Shown here piece after piece: positions 1 to 9,415 of a stretch of 64,000 bases of DNA. Made by a program: the position numbers and the translations under genes. This stretch comes from an uncultured Prevotellaceae bacterium (lineage in GTDB: Bacteria; Bacteroidota; Bacteroidia; Bacteroidales; Muribaculaceae), in assembly GCA_947167995.1 (NCBI GenBank), contig CAMVKS010000005.1, forward strand, positions 1-64,000. The letters are read 5' to 3'. A model generated the notes under the pieces. That model did no database searches. It was not told the origin of the DNA and saw nothing but the letters and a program-made list of their open reading frames with translations. How positions within the stretch are numbered: the stretch's first letter is position 1; each line of letters starts with the position of its first letter.

Positions 1-105
1 TTTTAAATGCTGATATTCAGGCGATTTAATGTCGTTTGATGTCCTAAAGGAATATACAACTTTCAAAATTGCCCACAATTTATGGTGGGATAATACTCCA
101 AGCAC

Positions 106-1344
106 ATGAAGATAGCAGTAGCAGGAACAGGATACGTGGGCTTAAGCATTGCCACCTTGCTTGCTCAGCACAACGAGGTTGTGGCCGTTGATGTAATCCC
201 TGAAAAGGTTGAAAAAATCAACAACCACATCTCGCCGATACAGGATGATTATATAGAGCAGTATCTCGCAGAGAAACCACTTACACTTACCGCCACACTT
301 GATGCCGAAAAGGCCTACAGTGAGGCGGATTTTGTTGTGATAGCCACTCCTACGAACTATGACCCAGTAAATAACTATTTCGACACGCGCCATGTGGAAG
401 AGGTGATTAAGCTGGTAATGAAGGTGAACCCTGAGGCTATTATGGTGATAAAATCAACGATACCGGTTGGTTACACTGAGAGCGTCCGACGTAAAACTGG
501 AAGTGAAAACATCCTATTTGCGCCTGAATTTCTTCGTGAGACTAAGGCTCTGTACGACAACCTTTATCCCAGCCGCATCATCGTTGGCCGTCCCGAAGGC
601 GATGAGCGCCTTGATGCTGCCGCACATAAGTTCGCCGAGCTCCTGCAGGAAGGCGCCCTCAAGCCCGATGTCGATACCCTGTTCATGGGCTTGACCGAGG
701 CCGAGGCCGTGAAACTCTTCGCCAACACCTATCTCGCCCTGCGAGTGAGCTACTTCAACGAACTCGACACCTATGCCGAGATGAAGGGGCTCGACACTCA
801 GTCGATAATCAACGGAGTCTGCCTTGACCCAAGAATCGGTTCGCACTATAACAACCCATCCTTCGGCTATGGCGGCTATTGTCTCCCCAAAGATACCAAG
901 CAACTGCTTGCCAATTATGCCGACGTTCCCGAGAATTTGATTGAGGCGATAGTTGAGAGCAATCGCACAAGAAAAGACTTTATTGCAGACCGTGTCCTTC
1001 GCATGGCTGGCTACTACGACTACTACCACCGCGGTGACTACTCGAAAAACGAGGAACGTGAATGCGTAATAGGCGTCTATCGGCTAACGATGAAGAGCGG
1101 CAGTGACAACTTCCGCCAGAGCAGCATCCAGGGCGTGATGAAACGCATCAAAGCCAAAGGCGCAAAAGTCATCATCTACGAGCCCACCCTCGACGACGGC
1201 TCCACCTTCTTCGGCAGCAAAGTCATAAACGACTTAGAACAGTTTAAAGCCTTAAGCCAAGTGATATTGGCTAATCGTTATGACACTTTGCTTGATGATG
1301 TTAGAGACAAAGTATATACAAGAGACTTGTTTGAAAGAGACTAA
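106..1344 (+). CDS. ugd: UDP-glucose 6-dehydrogenase
   Basis: Oxidises UDP-glucose to UDP-glucuronate with two NAD+, supplying uronic acid for the polysaccharide made by the downstream genes. The 412-residue protein opens with the Rossmann motif GTGYVGLS (residues 7-14) and carries the family's catalytic cysteine in [12 protein letters not shown] (Cys259). An extended region near residues 315-330 precedes the C-terminal UDP-binding domain; the length is normal for the family. It is the first gene of the capsule operon visible here, and 13 nt separate it from the next start. Most of the gene has the moderate GC of the housekeeping regions, but roughly the last 90 nt are AT-rich like the following genes, so a recombination edge may lie inside the 3' end. 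No consensus promoter is seen in the 105 nt upstream, so transcription may begin outside the window. Confidence 0.95.
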   Translation: MKIAVAGTGYVGLSIATLLAQHNEVVAVDVIPEKVEKINNHISPIQDDYIEQYLAEKPLTLTATLDAEKAYSEADFVVIATPTNYDPVNNYFDTRHVEEVIKLVMKVNPEAIMVIKSTIPVGYTESVRRKTGSENILFAPEFLRETKALYDNLYPSRIIVGRPEGDERLDAAAHKFAELLQEGALKPDVDTLFMGLTEAEAVKLFANTYLALRVSYFNELDTYAEMKGLDTQSIINGVCLDPRIGSHYNNPSFGYGGYCLPKDTKQLLANYADVPENLIEAIVESNRTRKDFIADRVLRMAGYYDYYHRGDYSKNEERECVIGVYRLTMKSGSDNFRQSSIQGVMKRIKAKGAKVIIYEPTLDDGSTFFGSKVINDLEQFKALSQVILANRYDTLLDDVRDKVYTRDLFERD

Positions 1345-1357
1345 TAAAAAATATACA

Positions 1358-2245
1358 ATGAAGTTAAAAAATCGCATAAGATGGGAAATCAGGAAATTAC
1401 TTATTGATTATAATCCTAAGATGCTTATTGATTATGAATGGCGTCGCAAATATGGTTATAATGTAGACTGGGAAAATCCACGCGATATAAATGAAAAAAT
1501 TCAGTGGTTAATTTGTTATTCAGATACAACTGAGTGGACACGTCTTGCAGATAAATATAGAGTACGTGGTTTCATAAAAGAGAAAGGCTATGAGAATCTT
1601 CTCATACCAATTCATGGAGTGTGGAAGAATCCAGAAGAAATTGATTTTGATTCACTTCCCGATAAATTTGTGCTAAAGTGTAATCATGATAGCGCCTCAA
1701 CAAAAATCATTGATAAAAATCAGGGATTTAACAGGGATGAACTAATTGATTTTTACAAGAAAAGATTAAAGGTGAAATATGGATATTTAGGATGTGAACC
1801 TCATTACAATAAAATTTCTCCTTTAGTAATAGCTGAAGAATTCTTAAAGGAGGATAATGGTTTCTGTTCAATAAATGATTATAAATTTTGGTGCTTTGAT
1901 GGAAAGACATATTATGTCAGTGTTCTATTTGATCGCTCAGCTGATTTGGTGCGAGAAACCGTTTATGATTTAAGCTGGAATGCTCATCCAGAATTTTTGG
2001 AATCATATGGCAACTATAAATCAGAAGATCGTATTTTGCCAAAACCACATAATCTTGATGAGATGATATCTATTGCAGAGGACTTGTCAAAAGGATTCCC
2101 TGAAGTAAGAGTTGACTTGTATGACGTCAATGGTAAAATATACTTTGGAGAAATGACATTTGCTCCAACAGCAGGAAAAATGGGTTATGTTGATTCATTC
2201 CTTAAAGAATTAGGTGATAAAGTGGTGTTACCACCAAAGAAATAA
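1358..2245 (+). CDS. TupA-like ATP-grasp ligase
   Basis: A 295-residue protein resembling the TupA-like ATP-grasp family, named after the Bacillus enzyme needed to make teichuronopeptide, in which amino acids join glucuronic acid. ATP-grasp enzymes form amide bonds through an acyl phosphate. Seen here are a basic N-terminus, the stretch FVLKCNHDSAS (typical of this family) and the C-terminal block VRVDLYDVNGKIYFGEMTF, where Asp and Glu would bind magnesium. An upstream in-frame ATG at 1280 exists but lies inside ugd, so I use the ATG at 1358. The gene is AT-rich, sits between ugd and an opine-dehydrogenase-like gene, and may ligate an amino acid or opine to a uronic-acid carboxylate. That job is inference; some relatives are annotated as glycosyltransferases. 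Confidence 0.75.
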   Translation: MKLKNRIRWEIRKLLIDYNPKMLIDYEWRRKYGYNVDWENPRDINEKIQWLICYSDTTEWTRLADKYRVRGFIKEKGYENLLIPIHGVWKNPEEIDFDSLPDKFVLKCNHDSASTKIIDKNQGFNRDELIDFYKKRLKVKYGYLGCEPHYNKISPLVIAEEFLKEDNGFCSINDYKFWCFDGKTYYVSVLFDRSADLVRETVYDLSWNAHPEFLESYGNYKSEDRILPKPHNLDEMISIAEDLSKGFPEVRVDLYDVNGKIYFGEMTFAPTAGKMGYVDSFLKELGDKVVLPPKK

Positions 2246-2270
2246 ATTCTTAAATCTTTTTTAGTATTCT

Positions 2271-3473
2271 ATGAGACAATTAGTTGTATGTGGTGGAGGA
2301 AGTAGTGCTCACACCTTAATACCTTTACTTAATGATTCTGGTTTTGATGTGTCTATATATACATCTAAACCAGAGTGTTGGTCAAAGCAAATTGAGTTAG
2401 AGTGGCATGATCCTTCTGGGAATATTCTTGGTTTATATAGTGGCAATTTAAAGAACGCCTCTAATAATCCAGCTGAGTTGTTTCCTGAAGCAGATTATGT
2501 GATTTTTTGTATGCCTGTGCACAAATACCGTGTGGCACTTCATGATATTGCCCCATATTTAAATAAAAACAAAAATGTTTTTGTCGGTGCCGTATATGGC
2601 CAAGGTGGTTGGAACTGGATGGTAAATGAGATTAAGAAAGAATATGGTCTCGACAATCTTGTATCATTCGCTTTTGGTCTTATTCCATGGATATGCCGAA
2701 TAATAGAATATGGGAAGAAGGGTGTAACTTACGGCTGCAAGGAAGTAAATTACGCAGCAGTGTTTCCTAATGATTTTTTCAAAAAAATAGATGAAGACCT
2801 ATTAGAGAAAATCTGCTATAAATGGTTCAGTAAAGGTTCAGTTAGACAAAGCGACAACTTCTTGTCTTTAACAATGTCAGTTGATAATCAAATCATACAT
2901 ACATCACGCTGTCTTGGTTTATATAAAGTTTATGGAAAAACATGGAAAACAAAAGATGATGTTCCATGGTTCTATCGTGATTATGATGATTTGTCAGCTA
3001 AATTATTGGCAGATCTTGACAATGACTACAGCAAAGTCAGAGATGCAATTAAAAAAATGCATCCTGAGAAAGACTACAGTTATATGTTGGACTACTTGGC
3101 TTTAGAGCGATTCTCTTATCAATCTCATAATACAGACATTAAAGAATCCTTCGTTAATTCACAGACTCTTGTTTCTATAGGCACCCCTGTGGTTGAGAAT
3201 ATTGACGGGTTATGGGAAGTAGACCGTAACCACCGTTTCTTTTTAGATGACATTTACTATGGTAATATGATTGCCAAATGGATGGCACAACAATTGAACA
3301 TTATCACACCAACTATAGATGAAATACTTCAATGGGCTCAAGAAATTCGCGGTGAAAAGTTTATTGATGAAAACGACCAGCTGATATTGGATAGTCCAGA
3401 TCTTTCAGAACGATTTAAATGTGGGATACCAACAGTTTATGGTTTTCAGACCATTGAAGACTGTATGGATTGA
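2271..3473 (+). CDS. Octopine/nopaline dehydrogenase-family NAD(P) enzyme
   Basis: A 400-residue cytoplasmic oxidoreductase. The N-terminus VVCGGGSSAHTL (residues 5-16) is a glycine-rich dinucleotide-binding loop followed by a Rossmann domain to about residue 170. The C-terminal half looks helical, like the octopine/nopaline dehydrogenase domain; a conserved-looking histidine occurs in SYQSHNTD. Enzymes of this family reductively couple a 2-oxo acid such as pyruvate to an amino acid amine, giving an N-(1-carboxyethyl) amino acid. It lies 25 nt after the TupA-like ligase and 56 nt before a UDP-glucuronate epimerase. A role in making an opine-type decoration of the polysaccharide is inferred from that placement. 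The alternative is a sugar-nucleotide dehydrogenase related to the same superfamily. Confidence 0.7.
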   Translation: MRQLVVCGGGSSAHTLIPLLNDSGFDVSIYTSKPECWSKQIELEWHDPSGNILGLYSGNLKNASNNPAELFPEADYVIFCMPVHKYRVALHDIAPYLNKNKNVFVGAVYGQGGWNWMVNEIKKEYGLDNLVSFAFGLIPWICRIIEYGKKGVTYGCKEVNYAAVFPNDFFKKIDEDLLEKICYKWFSKGSVRQSDNFLSLTMSVDNQIIHTSRCLGLYKVYGKTWKTKDDVPWFYRDYDDLSAKLLADLDNDYSKVRDAIKKMHPEKDYSYMLDYLALERFSYQSHNTDIKESFVNSQTLVSIGTPVVENIDGLWEVDRNHRFFLDDIYYGNMIAKWMAQQLNIITPTIDEILQWAQEIRGEKFIDENDQLILDSPDLSERFKCGIPTVYGFQTIEDCMD

Positions 3474-3529
3474 TCTGACTTAATTTAATAATATCAAAGA
3501 ATTTATAAGTCAAAATTATAGCGATTAAA

Positions 3530-4612
3530 ATGAAAGCGAGCAATGTTGCCCTTAATAATAAGACTATTCTAGTGACTGGAGCTGCTGGTTTCATTGGTTC
3601 TTGTCTTGTTAAACGTCTTTTACAAGATTATCCGACAGCTATAATAGTTGGAGTTGATAATGTGAATGATTATTATGATGTTCGCTTAAAAGAATCTCGA
3701 TTGGAGGAACTCTTTAAGCATGCAGATGATGGCCAATTTATTTTTAAAAAGTTTTCAATTGCAGACAAAAATGCAATTGATGCATTGTTTGAAGAAAACG
3801 ATTTTGATGTTGTTGTTAATCTAGCTGCTCAAGCTGGAGTTCGTTACAGCATTTCAAATCCTGATGCATATATTGAAAGCAATATAATTGGTTTCTACAA
3901 TATACTCGAAGCATGTCGTCACAGCTATGATGATGGCAAACAAGGTGTTCAACATCTTGTTTATGCTAGTTCAAGCAGTGTTTACGGCACAAACAAAAAA
4001 GTGCCATATTCAACAGATGATAAAGTTGACAACCCTGTCAGTCTCTATGCTGCAACAAAGAAGAGTGATGAGTTGCTGGCTCATGCTTATTCCAAGCTTT
4101 ACAACATCCCATCAACTGGTCTTCGATTCTTCACAGTTTATGGTCCAGCTGGTCGACCAGATATGGCATACTTCGGTTTTACCAATAAGTTAGTAAAAGG
4201 GGAAAAGATTCAAATCTTTAATTATGGAAATTGCAAACGCGATTTCACATACATAGATGACATAATAGAGGGTGTAGTTAGAGTAATGCAGAGTGCTCCA
4301 GAAAGAGTTTCAGGTGAAGATGGTTTGCCAATACCACCTTACTCAGTCTATAATATTGGCAACAACCAGCCAGAGAACTTATTGGATTTTGTGACAATAC
4401 TTCAAGAAGAGCTTGTTAGTGCTGGAATTCTTCCCCAAGATTATGATTTTGAGGCACACAAAGAACTTGTTGCCATGCAACCTGGAGATGTGCCTATCAC
4501 ATATGCTGACACATCAGCGTTGGAAAATGACTTTGGTTTTAAGCCATCAACCTCTTTAAGAGCTGGTTTGAGAGAATTTGCGGAGTGGTATAGATTATAT
4601 AGAAAGAATTAA
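3530..4612 (+). CDS. UDP-glucuronate 4-epimerase
   Basis: Interconverts UDP-glucuronate and UDP-galacturonate through a 4-keto intermediate. The 360-residue protein is an extended SDR enzyme: NAD-binding GAAGFIGS at residues 17-24, the NDYYDVRLKESRL segment characteristic of glucuronate epimerases near residue 50, catalytic Tyr173-x3-Lys177 in SLYAATKKSDE, and RFFTVYGPAGRPDMA followed by KRDFTYIDDI, both usual in this subgroup. It uses the product of ugd four genes upstream. The gene is AT-rich and co-directional with its neighbours (26 nt to the flippase gene). A UDP-glucose or UDP-GlcNAc 4-epimerase specificity is possible, but the motifs favour the uronate. Confidence 0.88.
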   Translation: MKASNVALNNKTILVTGAAGFIGSCLVKRLLQDYPTAIIVGVDNVNDYYDVRLKESRLEELFKHADDGQFIFKKFSIADKNAIDALFEENDFDVVVNLAAQAGVRYSISNPDAYIESNIIGFYNILEACRHSYDDGKQGVQHLVYASSSSVYGTNKKVPYSTDDKVDNPVSLYAATKKSDELLAHAYSKLYNIPSTGLRFFTVYGPAGRPDMAYFGFTNKLVKGEKIQIFNYGNCKRDFTYIDDIIEGVVRVMQSAPERVSGEDGLPIPPYSVYNIGNNQPENLLDFVTILQEELVSAGILPQDYDFEAHKELVAMQPGDVPITYADTSALENDFGFKPSTSLRAGLREFAEWYRLYRKN

Positions 4613-4638
4613 ATGTTCTTTGTTACTTTAGTTTTGTA

Positions 4639-6171
4639 ATGCCAACATCATCTGTAAATAATAAACGAATTGCAAAAAACACTATAGTTGTTTATGTCAG
4701 GCTTATTATTGTAACTATAATTGGGCTTTTAACTTCACGACTTGTCTTACAACGACTAGGTGTCTCTGATTATGGTCTTTATAGTGTTGTAGGTGGTGTA
4801 ATAACCATGTTTTCAGTAATATCTGGTTCAATGTCTGGTACCACCATTAGGTTTTTAAATTATGAGATTGGCAAAATAAGTGGAAATCCAAATAGAGTAT
4901 TCAACTTATGTAATACAACCCATATAGCTTTTGCTATTGGAATTTTAATACTTGCAGAAACTATTGGATTATACTATATTTACAATTACTTGAATGTCGA
5001 GCCAGGGAAAGAAGGAGATGCAATGTTTGTATTTCAAGTCTCTACTATTGTTGCATGCATTGGCATAATAAATGTACCATATCAAAGCGTATTTATAGCA
5101 AAAGAGAAATTTCTGCTACTTGGGATTATTGACATCGTTTATGCCATTTTAAAACTTGGATTAGTTTGTTTACTTCTGTTATATAAGGGAGATAATGCAC
5201 TTCGATTATATGCAATCATAATGAGTGTATCTACATTTTTATCCTTTATTATTTATCATTACCTATGCTATAAATATTGGCCAGAAATGGTACGGTGGAA
5301 ATTCCAAAAAGTTTTTAAGCAATATAAAGAAATTCTTAATTATAATAATTATAATATTCTTGCATCATTCGCTTATGTCGGTCGTTCTCAAGGATCTAAC
5401 ATGCTAATAAATTATTTCTTTGGTACAATTGTTAATGGGGCATATGGAATAGCACGAACTGTTGAGGGTTTCGTAATGACATTCACAGTGAATTTTGACT
5501 CAGCTGCAGCACCGCAAATAACACAAAATGTTGGTAAAGGAGATATTGATCAAGCTTCTAATATTGCTTGTCGCTCTTGCCGAATGTGTATTTTGTTATC
5601 TCTGCTTGCTGCACTTCCTTTGTACCTTGAAATGGGGTTTGTCTTAAAGTTATGGCTTGGTACAGTCCCAGAATATACTGTGTCTTTCTGTCGTTATATG
5701 ATTATTGCTGTTGTTGTTGCTGCCACTGGCGGTGGATTTCTTAGATTGAAAGATGCAATGGGAAAAATAAAATGGTTTATGATTCAATACTCTTTCTGGT
5801 ATTTACTATCATTTCCTATTGGATATTTGTCTTTGCGCTTTGGCTGTCCTCCAGAGACAGTTGTTATTATATATGTGGCAACAGATATTGTTAATCGTTT
5901 ATGCCAGATATATCTAATGAAAAGAATTTATGATTTTGATATAGTTTCTTTTTGTAAAAAAGCATATACTCGTCCGTTTGTTATCATTATCATTATGGTG
6001 TTTTATTCCATTGTGTATTTGCAAATTAATTTTTCTAGTACATTTGGGCATATAATTGGCTTGTTGGCAACAGGACTTGTTGCGCTTTTTTTAGATTATT
6101 CAATCGGTTTGTCAAAAACTGAAAGGGAAAAAAGTTTTATTTATCTTAAAAATCACTTAAGAAAGAAATAA
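4639..6171 (+). CDS. Wzx-like polysaccharide flippase
   Basis: A 510-residue integral membrane protein with about 12-14 hydrophobic segments spread along its length. The N-terminus KRIAKNTIVVYVRLIIVTIIGLLTSRLVLQ resembles the MATE-like polysaccharide transporter group, with a conserved-looking LGVSDYGLYSVVGGV after it. Such proteins move the lipid-linked repeat unit from the cytoplasmic to the periplasmic face of the inner membrane. The coding sequence is strongly AT-rich. The Wzx role fits the presence of a Wzy/EpsG-like polymerase (8315-9415) and an initiating sugar transferase (14840-15448) in the same operon. Confidence 0.85.
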   Translation: MPTSSVNNKRIAKNTIVVYVRLIIVTIIGLLTSRLVLQRLGVSDYGLYSVVGGVITMFSVISGSMSGTTIRFLNYEIGKISGNPNRVFNLCNTTHIAFAIGILILAETIGLYYIYNYLNVEPGKEGDAMFVFQVSTIVACIGIINVPYQSVFIAKEKFLLLGIIDIVYAILKLGLVCLLLLYKGDNALRLYAIIMSVSTFLSFIIYHYLCYKYWPEMVRWKFQKVFKQYKEILNYNNYNILASFAYVGRSQGSNMLINYFFGTIVNGAYGIARTVEGFVMTFTVNFDSAAAPQITQNVGKGDIDQASNIACRSCRMCILLSLLAALPLYLEMGFVLKLWLGTVPEYTVSFCRYMIIAVVVAATGGGFLRLKDAMGKIKWFMIQYSFWYLLSFPIGYLSLRFGCPPETVVIIYVATDIVNRLCQIYLMKRIYDFDIVSFCKKAYTRPFVIIIIMVFYSIVYLQINFSSTFGHIIGLLATGLVALFLDYSIGLSKTEREKSFIYLKNHLRKK

Positions 6172-6208
6172 TAATATTGATTATTTGCACGATAAAGATT
6201 TGTTTGTT

Positions 6209-7192
6209 ATGAGTGATTTGATATCAGTAATAATACCTATTTATAATACAGGTGATTTGTTAAGTGGCTGTGTTTCAAGTGTTCTTAACCAGGAATATCC
6301 ATACATAGAGATAGTTCTTGTTGATGATGGCTCGACAGATGAGGTAACTCTTACTTTGTGTAATCGTATTGTAAAAGAACATGATAATGTTATCTTGCAC
6401 CATAAACCCAATGGTGGTTCAGCAAGTGCTAGGAATTTTGGAATAGAGCACTCACATGGCAAATACATAGGATTTGTAGATAGTGATGACATTATTGATA
6501 AAACAATGTACTCAACTCTTTATTCCCTTATAAAAAAAGACAATGTTCAAGTCTCAATATGTGGTATTTCTACTGAGTCAAATGGTAAAGTGGAGCTTAA
6601 TGACGCACAATTGCCCTCTGATTGTTATAACAATCATGATTTGCTTCATCATTTTTTTTTAGGACATTGGCATAGCACTTGCACATGTTTATATGATATA
6701 TCGTTATTTGATAATGTGAGATTCCCTGAAGGTGAGGTTAATGAAGACTATATGTTTAATTATTTTATTTTCAAGAATCTTGAAAAATTAAGTTTCATCA
6801 ATGAACCACTATATCATTATTTGAGGAGGGCTGGCAGTAATACAAGTTCTCCCAAATCATTGCGTTTCCTTGACTGGATAAAACATACTAAACAGATATT
6901 GGAAGAAATGAGCCATGACACATCCCTCCGTCAAGAATCTGAATATCAATATTTGTATTCAAATATCATATTGGCAAACAGTTCACTTCTAACATTAAGT
7001 CGCATAGATTCAAATGAGGCTGCTGAATTGTATAAAATTGTAACAAATAATCTTTCCAAAGACCGGGAGATGTTGAAACGCAATACATTCTTGAAGGGTC
7101 GTAATCGCTATTTGTCTTTTTTTATGGCATATACATCTAATTTTTATAAGGCTGTTGTGCTTAGTGCCCTAAAACTCAAGAGAAAGCTATGA
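6209..7192 (+). CDS. Family 2 glycosyltransferase
   Basis: Adds a sugar to the growing lipid-linked repeat unit at the cytoplasmic face of the inner membrane. The 327-residue protein begins with SVIIPIYNTGDLLSGCVSSVL and VLVDDGSTD, the GT-A nucleotide-binding start of family 2, and has VDSDD (DxD-type metal site) near residue 90 and NEDYMFNY further on, where the family places its catalytic acidic residue. An in-frame TTG at 6185 lies upstream, but the ATG at 6209 puts the first beta strand at the normal distance and is preferred. It overlaps the next gene by 4 nt (ATGA), so the two are translationally coupled. Donor and acceptor sugars cannot be read from the sequence. Confidence 0.88.
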   Translation: MSDLISVIIPIYNTGDLLSGCVSSVLNQEYPYIEIVLVDDGSTDEVTLTLCNRIVKEHDNVILHHKPNGGSASARNFGIEHSHGKYIGFVDSDDIIDKTMYSTLYSLIKKDNVQVSICGISTESNGKVELNDAQLPSDCYNNHDLLHHFFLGHWHSTCTCLYDISLFDNVRFPEGEVNEDYMFNYFIFKNLEKLSFINEPLYHYLRRAGSNTSSPKSLRFLDWIKHTKQILEEMSHDTSLRQESEYQYLYSNIILANSSLLTLSRIDSNEAAELYKIVTNNLSKDREMLKRNTFLKGRNRYLSFFMAYTSNFYKAVVLSALKLKRKL

Positions 7193-8205
7193 AAAAAGGA
7201 TTAATATCCGTTGTGATGGGTGTGCATAATGAGCAAGAAGATTATCTTCGTGCTGCTTTTAACAGCATATTCAGTCAAACTTATAAAGATTTTGAGTTAA
7301 TCATCGTTGATGATGCATCTGATGTTGCCTGTAAATCGATTGTTGCTGAGTTATGTGAAGGCAAATCAAATGTAAAGGTTATTCATAATGAGAGCAATAT
7401 AGGGTTAACAAAATCATTAAATAAGGGACTTGATGCAGCTAGTGGTGAGTTTATTGCAAGAATGGATGCTGATGACATTTCATTGCCTGAGCGTTTTGAA
7501 AAGCAAATTGATTTTTTAGATAAAAATCAAGACATTGATATAGTCGGTACAGGTGTAGTTTCTTTTGGAGAAGACACCAAGTTCATGAGCCCTCATAAAG
7601 GATTTACTAATGATGAAGCCCAATGCTGTTTGTTCTTTTCAAGTACGCTTTGTCATCCATCTGTAATGATACGAAAAAAGTTTCTTGATGATTATAATCT
7701 CAGATATGATGAGAACGTCAAAAAAGGTCAGGATTATGATATGTGGGAACGTTGTAGCGTATATGGAAAATTGGTCGTAATTAAAGATGTCTTACTGTAC
7801 TATCGGACTCATCCCAAACAGATAACATCAACAAACAAACCTGATCAAAACCTTTCCGCTGATATTATTAGAAAGAGAAGGCTTGGACGAATAGGAATTT
7901 CACCTTCAAAGAAAGAATATAGATGTCACGAGTTATTAGCAAGTGGTGTAGATAAATTTATATCTCACAATGATGTTCAGAAGTGGATTGACAAAGTTGT
8001 TCTTTATAACGAAAAATCGGGTTTTGTAGATACAAAGACTTTGCAGCACAATTTACATTCAAGGTTCTTATTGTACAAATTTCGAAATCTTGTTGGACTT
8101 GAGCTGCGAGATATTATACCAATAACACAGATTTTGATAAGCAGAGTTTCTATGAGAATGAGGCTTAGACATATTGAAAAAAATATTTCAAAATATCTTC
8201 TTTAA
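7189..8205 (+). CDS. Family 2 glycosyltransferase
   Basis: A 338-residue GT-A transferase acting on the lipid-linked repeat unit. The N-terminus SVVMGVHNEQEDYLRAAFNSIFSQTY and IIVDDASD mark the nucleotide-sugar domain, and ARMDADDISLPERF contains the DxD metal-binding residues. QDYDMWER in the second half is typical of the acceptor and catalytic region. This SVVM/ARMDADD subgroup is common in Bacteroidota and Firmicutes capsule loci. The start overlaps the stop of the preceding glycosyltransferase by 4 nt. About 110 nt of AT-rich non-coding sequence with no clear signal separates it from the polymerase gene. Confidence 0.88.
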   Translation: MKKGLISVVMGVHNEQEDYLRAAFNSIFSQTYKDFELIIVDDASDVACKSIVAELCEGKSNVKVIHNESNIGLTKSLNKGLDAASGEFIARMDADDISLPERFEKQIDFLDKNQDIDIVGTGVVSFGEDTKFMSPHKGFTNDEAQCCLFFSSTLCHPSVMIRKKFLDDYNLRYDENVKKGQDYDMWERCSVYGKLVVIKDVLLYYRTHPKQITSTNKPDQNLSADIIRKRRLGRIGISPSKKEYRCHELLASGVDKFISHNDVQKWIDKVVLYNEKSGFVDTKTLQHNLHSRFLLYKFRNLVGLELRDIIPITQILISRVSMRMRLRHIEKNISKYLL

Positions 8206-8314
8206 AGATAATGAGAAAACCTTCAAAAATTATATCACTTGCATAAAATATTAAGTATTTTTTCAATATGTCAAGAATCAAATTTGTCAATAAATTAAAT
8301 AGATCTTTATAATA

Positions 8315-9415
8315 ATGATTCCAGCTCATCTATATCAATACACTTATTTGTTAATAATCACAGTAGCATCTCTATTGTGCATGAACTATTATAGATCAGT
8401 AGAAGAACTTTATAGTAAAAAATCGATTGTTCCTGCCTTTCTACTTCTTATTTTCTTGATATTTTTCATTGGTTTTAGACCCATTGACCTTGAATTCATT
8501 GACATGTTTGATATGTCATTTATTATGGATTTGCGAAAGGGGCAAGATTTTGCTTTTGACTGGAATGCAGATAACTTGATTTATGATAATTTATATAATT
8601 ATTGGTGTTCAAAAGATTATTCAAAAGAATATTTTTTTCTGATTTTTTCTACGATCTATTTTAGTGGTATTTTTATTGCCACAAGAAAGATGTTTAGGCT
8701 TAACACACTATTAGTTTTCCTAATTTATCTTGGAGCATTCTCTACATTCTCATTTGGAACAAATGGTATAAAGGCAGGAACCGCCGCTTCTTTGTTTCTT
8801 GTTGCAGTAGCTTATAGAAGAAAACTCTATATAGCAGTTCCATTTATGTTGCTTTCATTAGGGGTTCATCATTCTATGACATTACCGATAGGTGCTTTTA
8901 TCATAGCATATTTCTTTAAGGACCGCAGATATTATTTGGCATTTTGGTTCATTTGCCTGTTCCTCTCTGCGTTCCATGTAACATATTTCCAGGAGTTGTT
9001 ATCAGGGTATACAGATGAACAAGGTGCAAGTTATCTTGAAATTGTTGACCCTGACAATGCACGCTCAAAGGGAGTAACTGGTTTTCGCCCTGATTTCATC
9101 CTTTATAGCGCAATGCCTATTTTTCTGGGGTATTATTTTTTCATAAAAAAAGAATTATGGTCTTCAACATTTGATTTTATATGGTGTATATATGTATTGT
9201 GTAATGGTGTTTGGCTTTTATGCACCTACGCTTCATTTACAAATAGAATTGCCTACTTAAGTTGGTTCATTTATCCTTTTGTTCTTGCTTATCCCTTTGT
9301 TAATTTCGCATGGAGTGATAGGCAAGAAATGTATCTCAGAATGTGTGTTTATCTACATCTCGGATTTACAATTTTCATGAATACTATATATCCAATAGTA
9401 AAGCAAATTATATAA
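8315..9415 (+). CDS. EpsG/Wzy-like polysaccharide polymerase
   Basis: A 366-residue membrane protein with about 9-10 hydrophobic segments, short loops and one longer soluble loop after the second helix, the layout of the EpsG family of polymerases. IFFIGFRP in the second helix and NGIKAGTAASLFLVAVAYRRK in the middle resemble the conserved EpsG blocks. It would polymerise flipped repeat units at the periplasmic face, partnering the Wzx-like protein. No other polymerase candidate is present in the operon, which strengthens the assignment. The stop codon overlaps the ATG of the next gene (TAATG). The gene is very AT-rich. Confidence 0.78.
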   Translation: MIPAHLYQYTYLLIITVASLLCMNYYRSVEELYSKKSIVPAFLLLIFLIFFIGFRPIDLEFIDMFDMSFIMDLRKGQDFAFDWNADNLIYDNLYNYWCSKDYSKEYFFLIFSTIYFSGIFIATRKMFRLNTLLVFLIYLGAFSTFSFGTNGIKAGTAASLFLVAVAYRRKLYIAVPFMLLSLGVHHSMTLPIGAFIIAYFFKDRRYYLAFWFICLFLSAFHVTYFQELLSGYTDEQGASYLEIVDPDNARSKGVTGFRPDFILYSAMPIFLGYYFFIKKELWSSTFDFIWCIYVLCNGVWLLCTYASFTNRIAYLSWFIYPFVLAYPFVNFAWSDRQEMYLRMCVYLHLGFTIFMNTIYPIVKQII

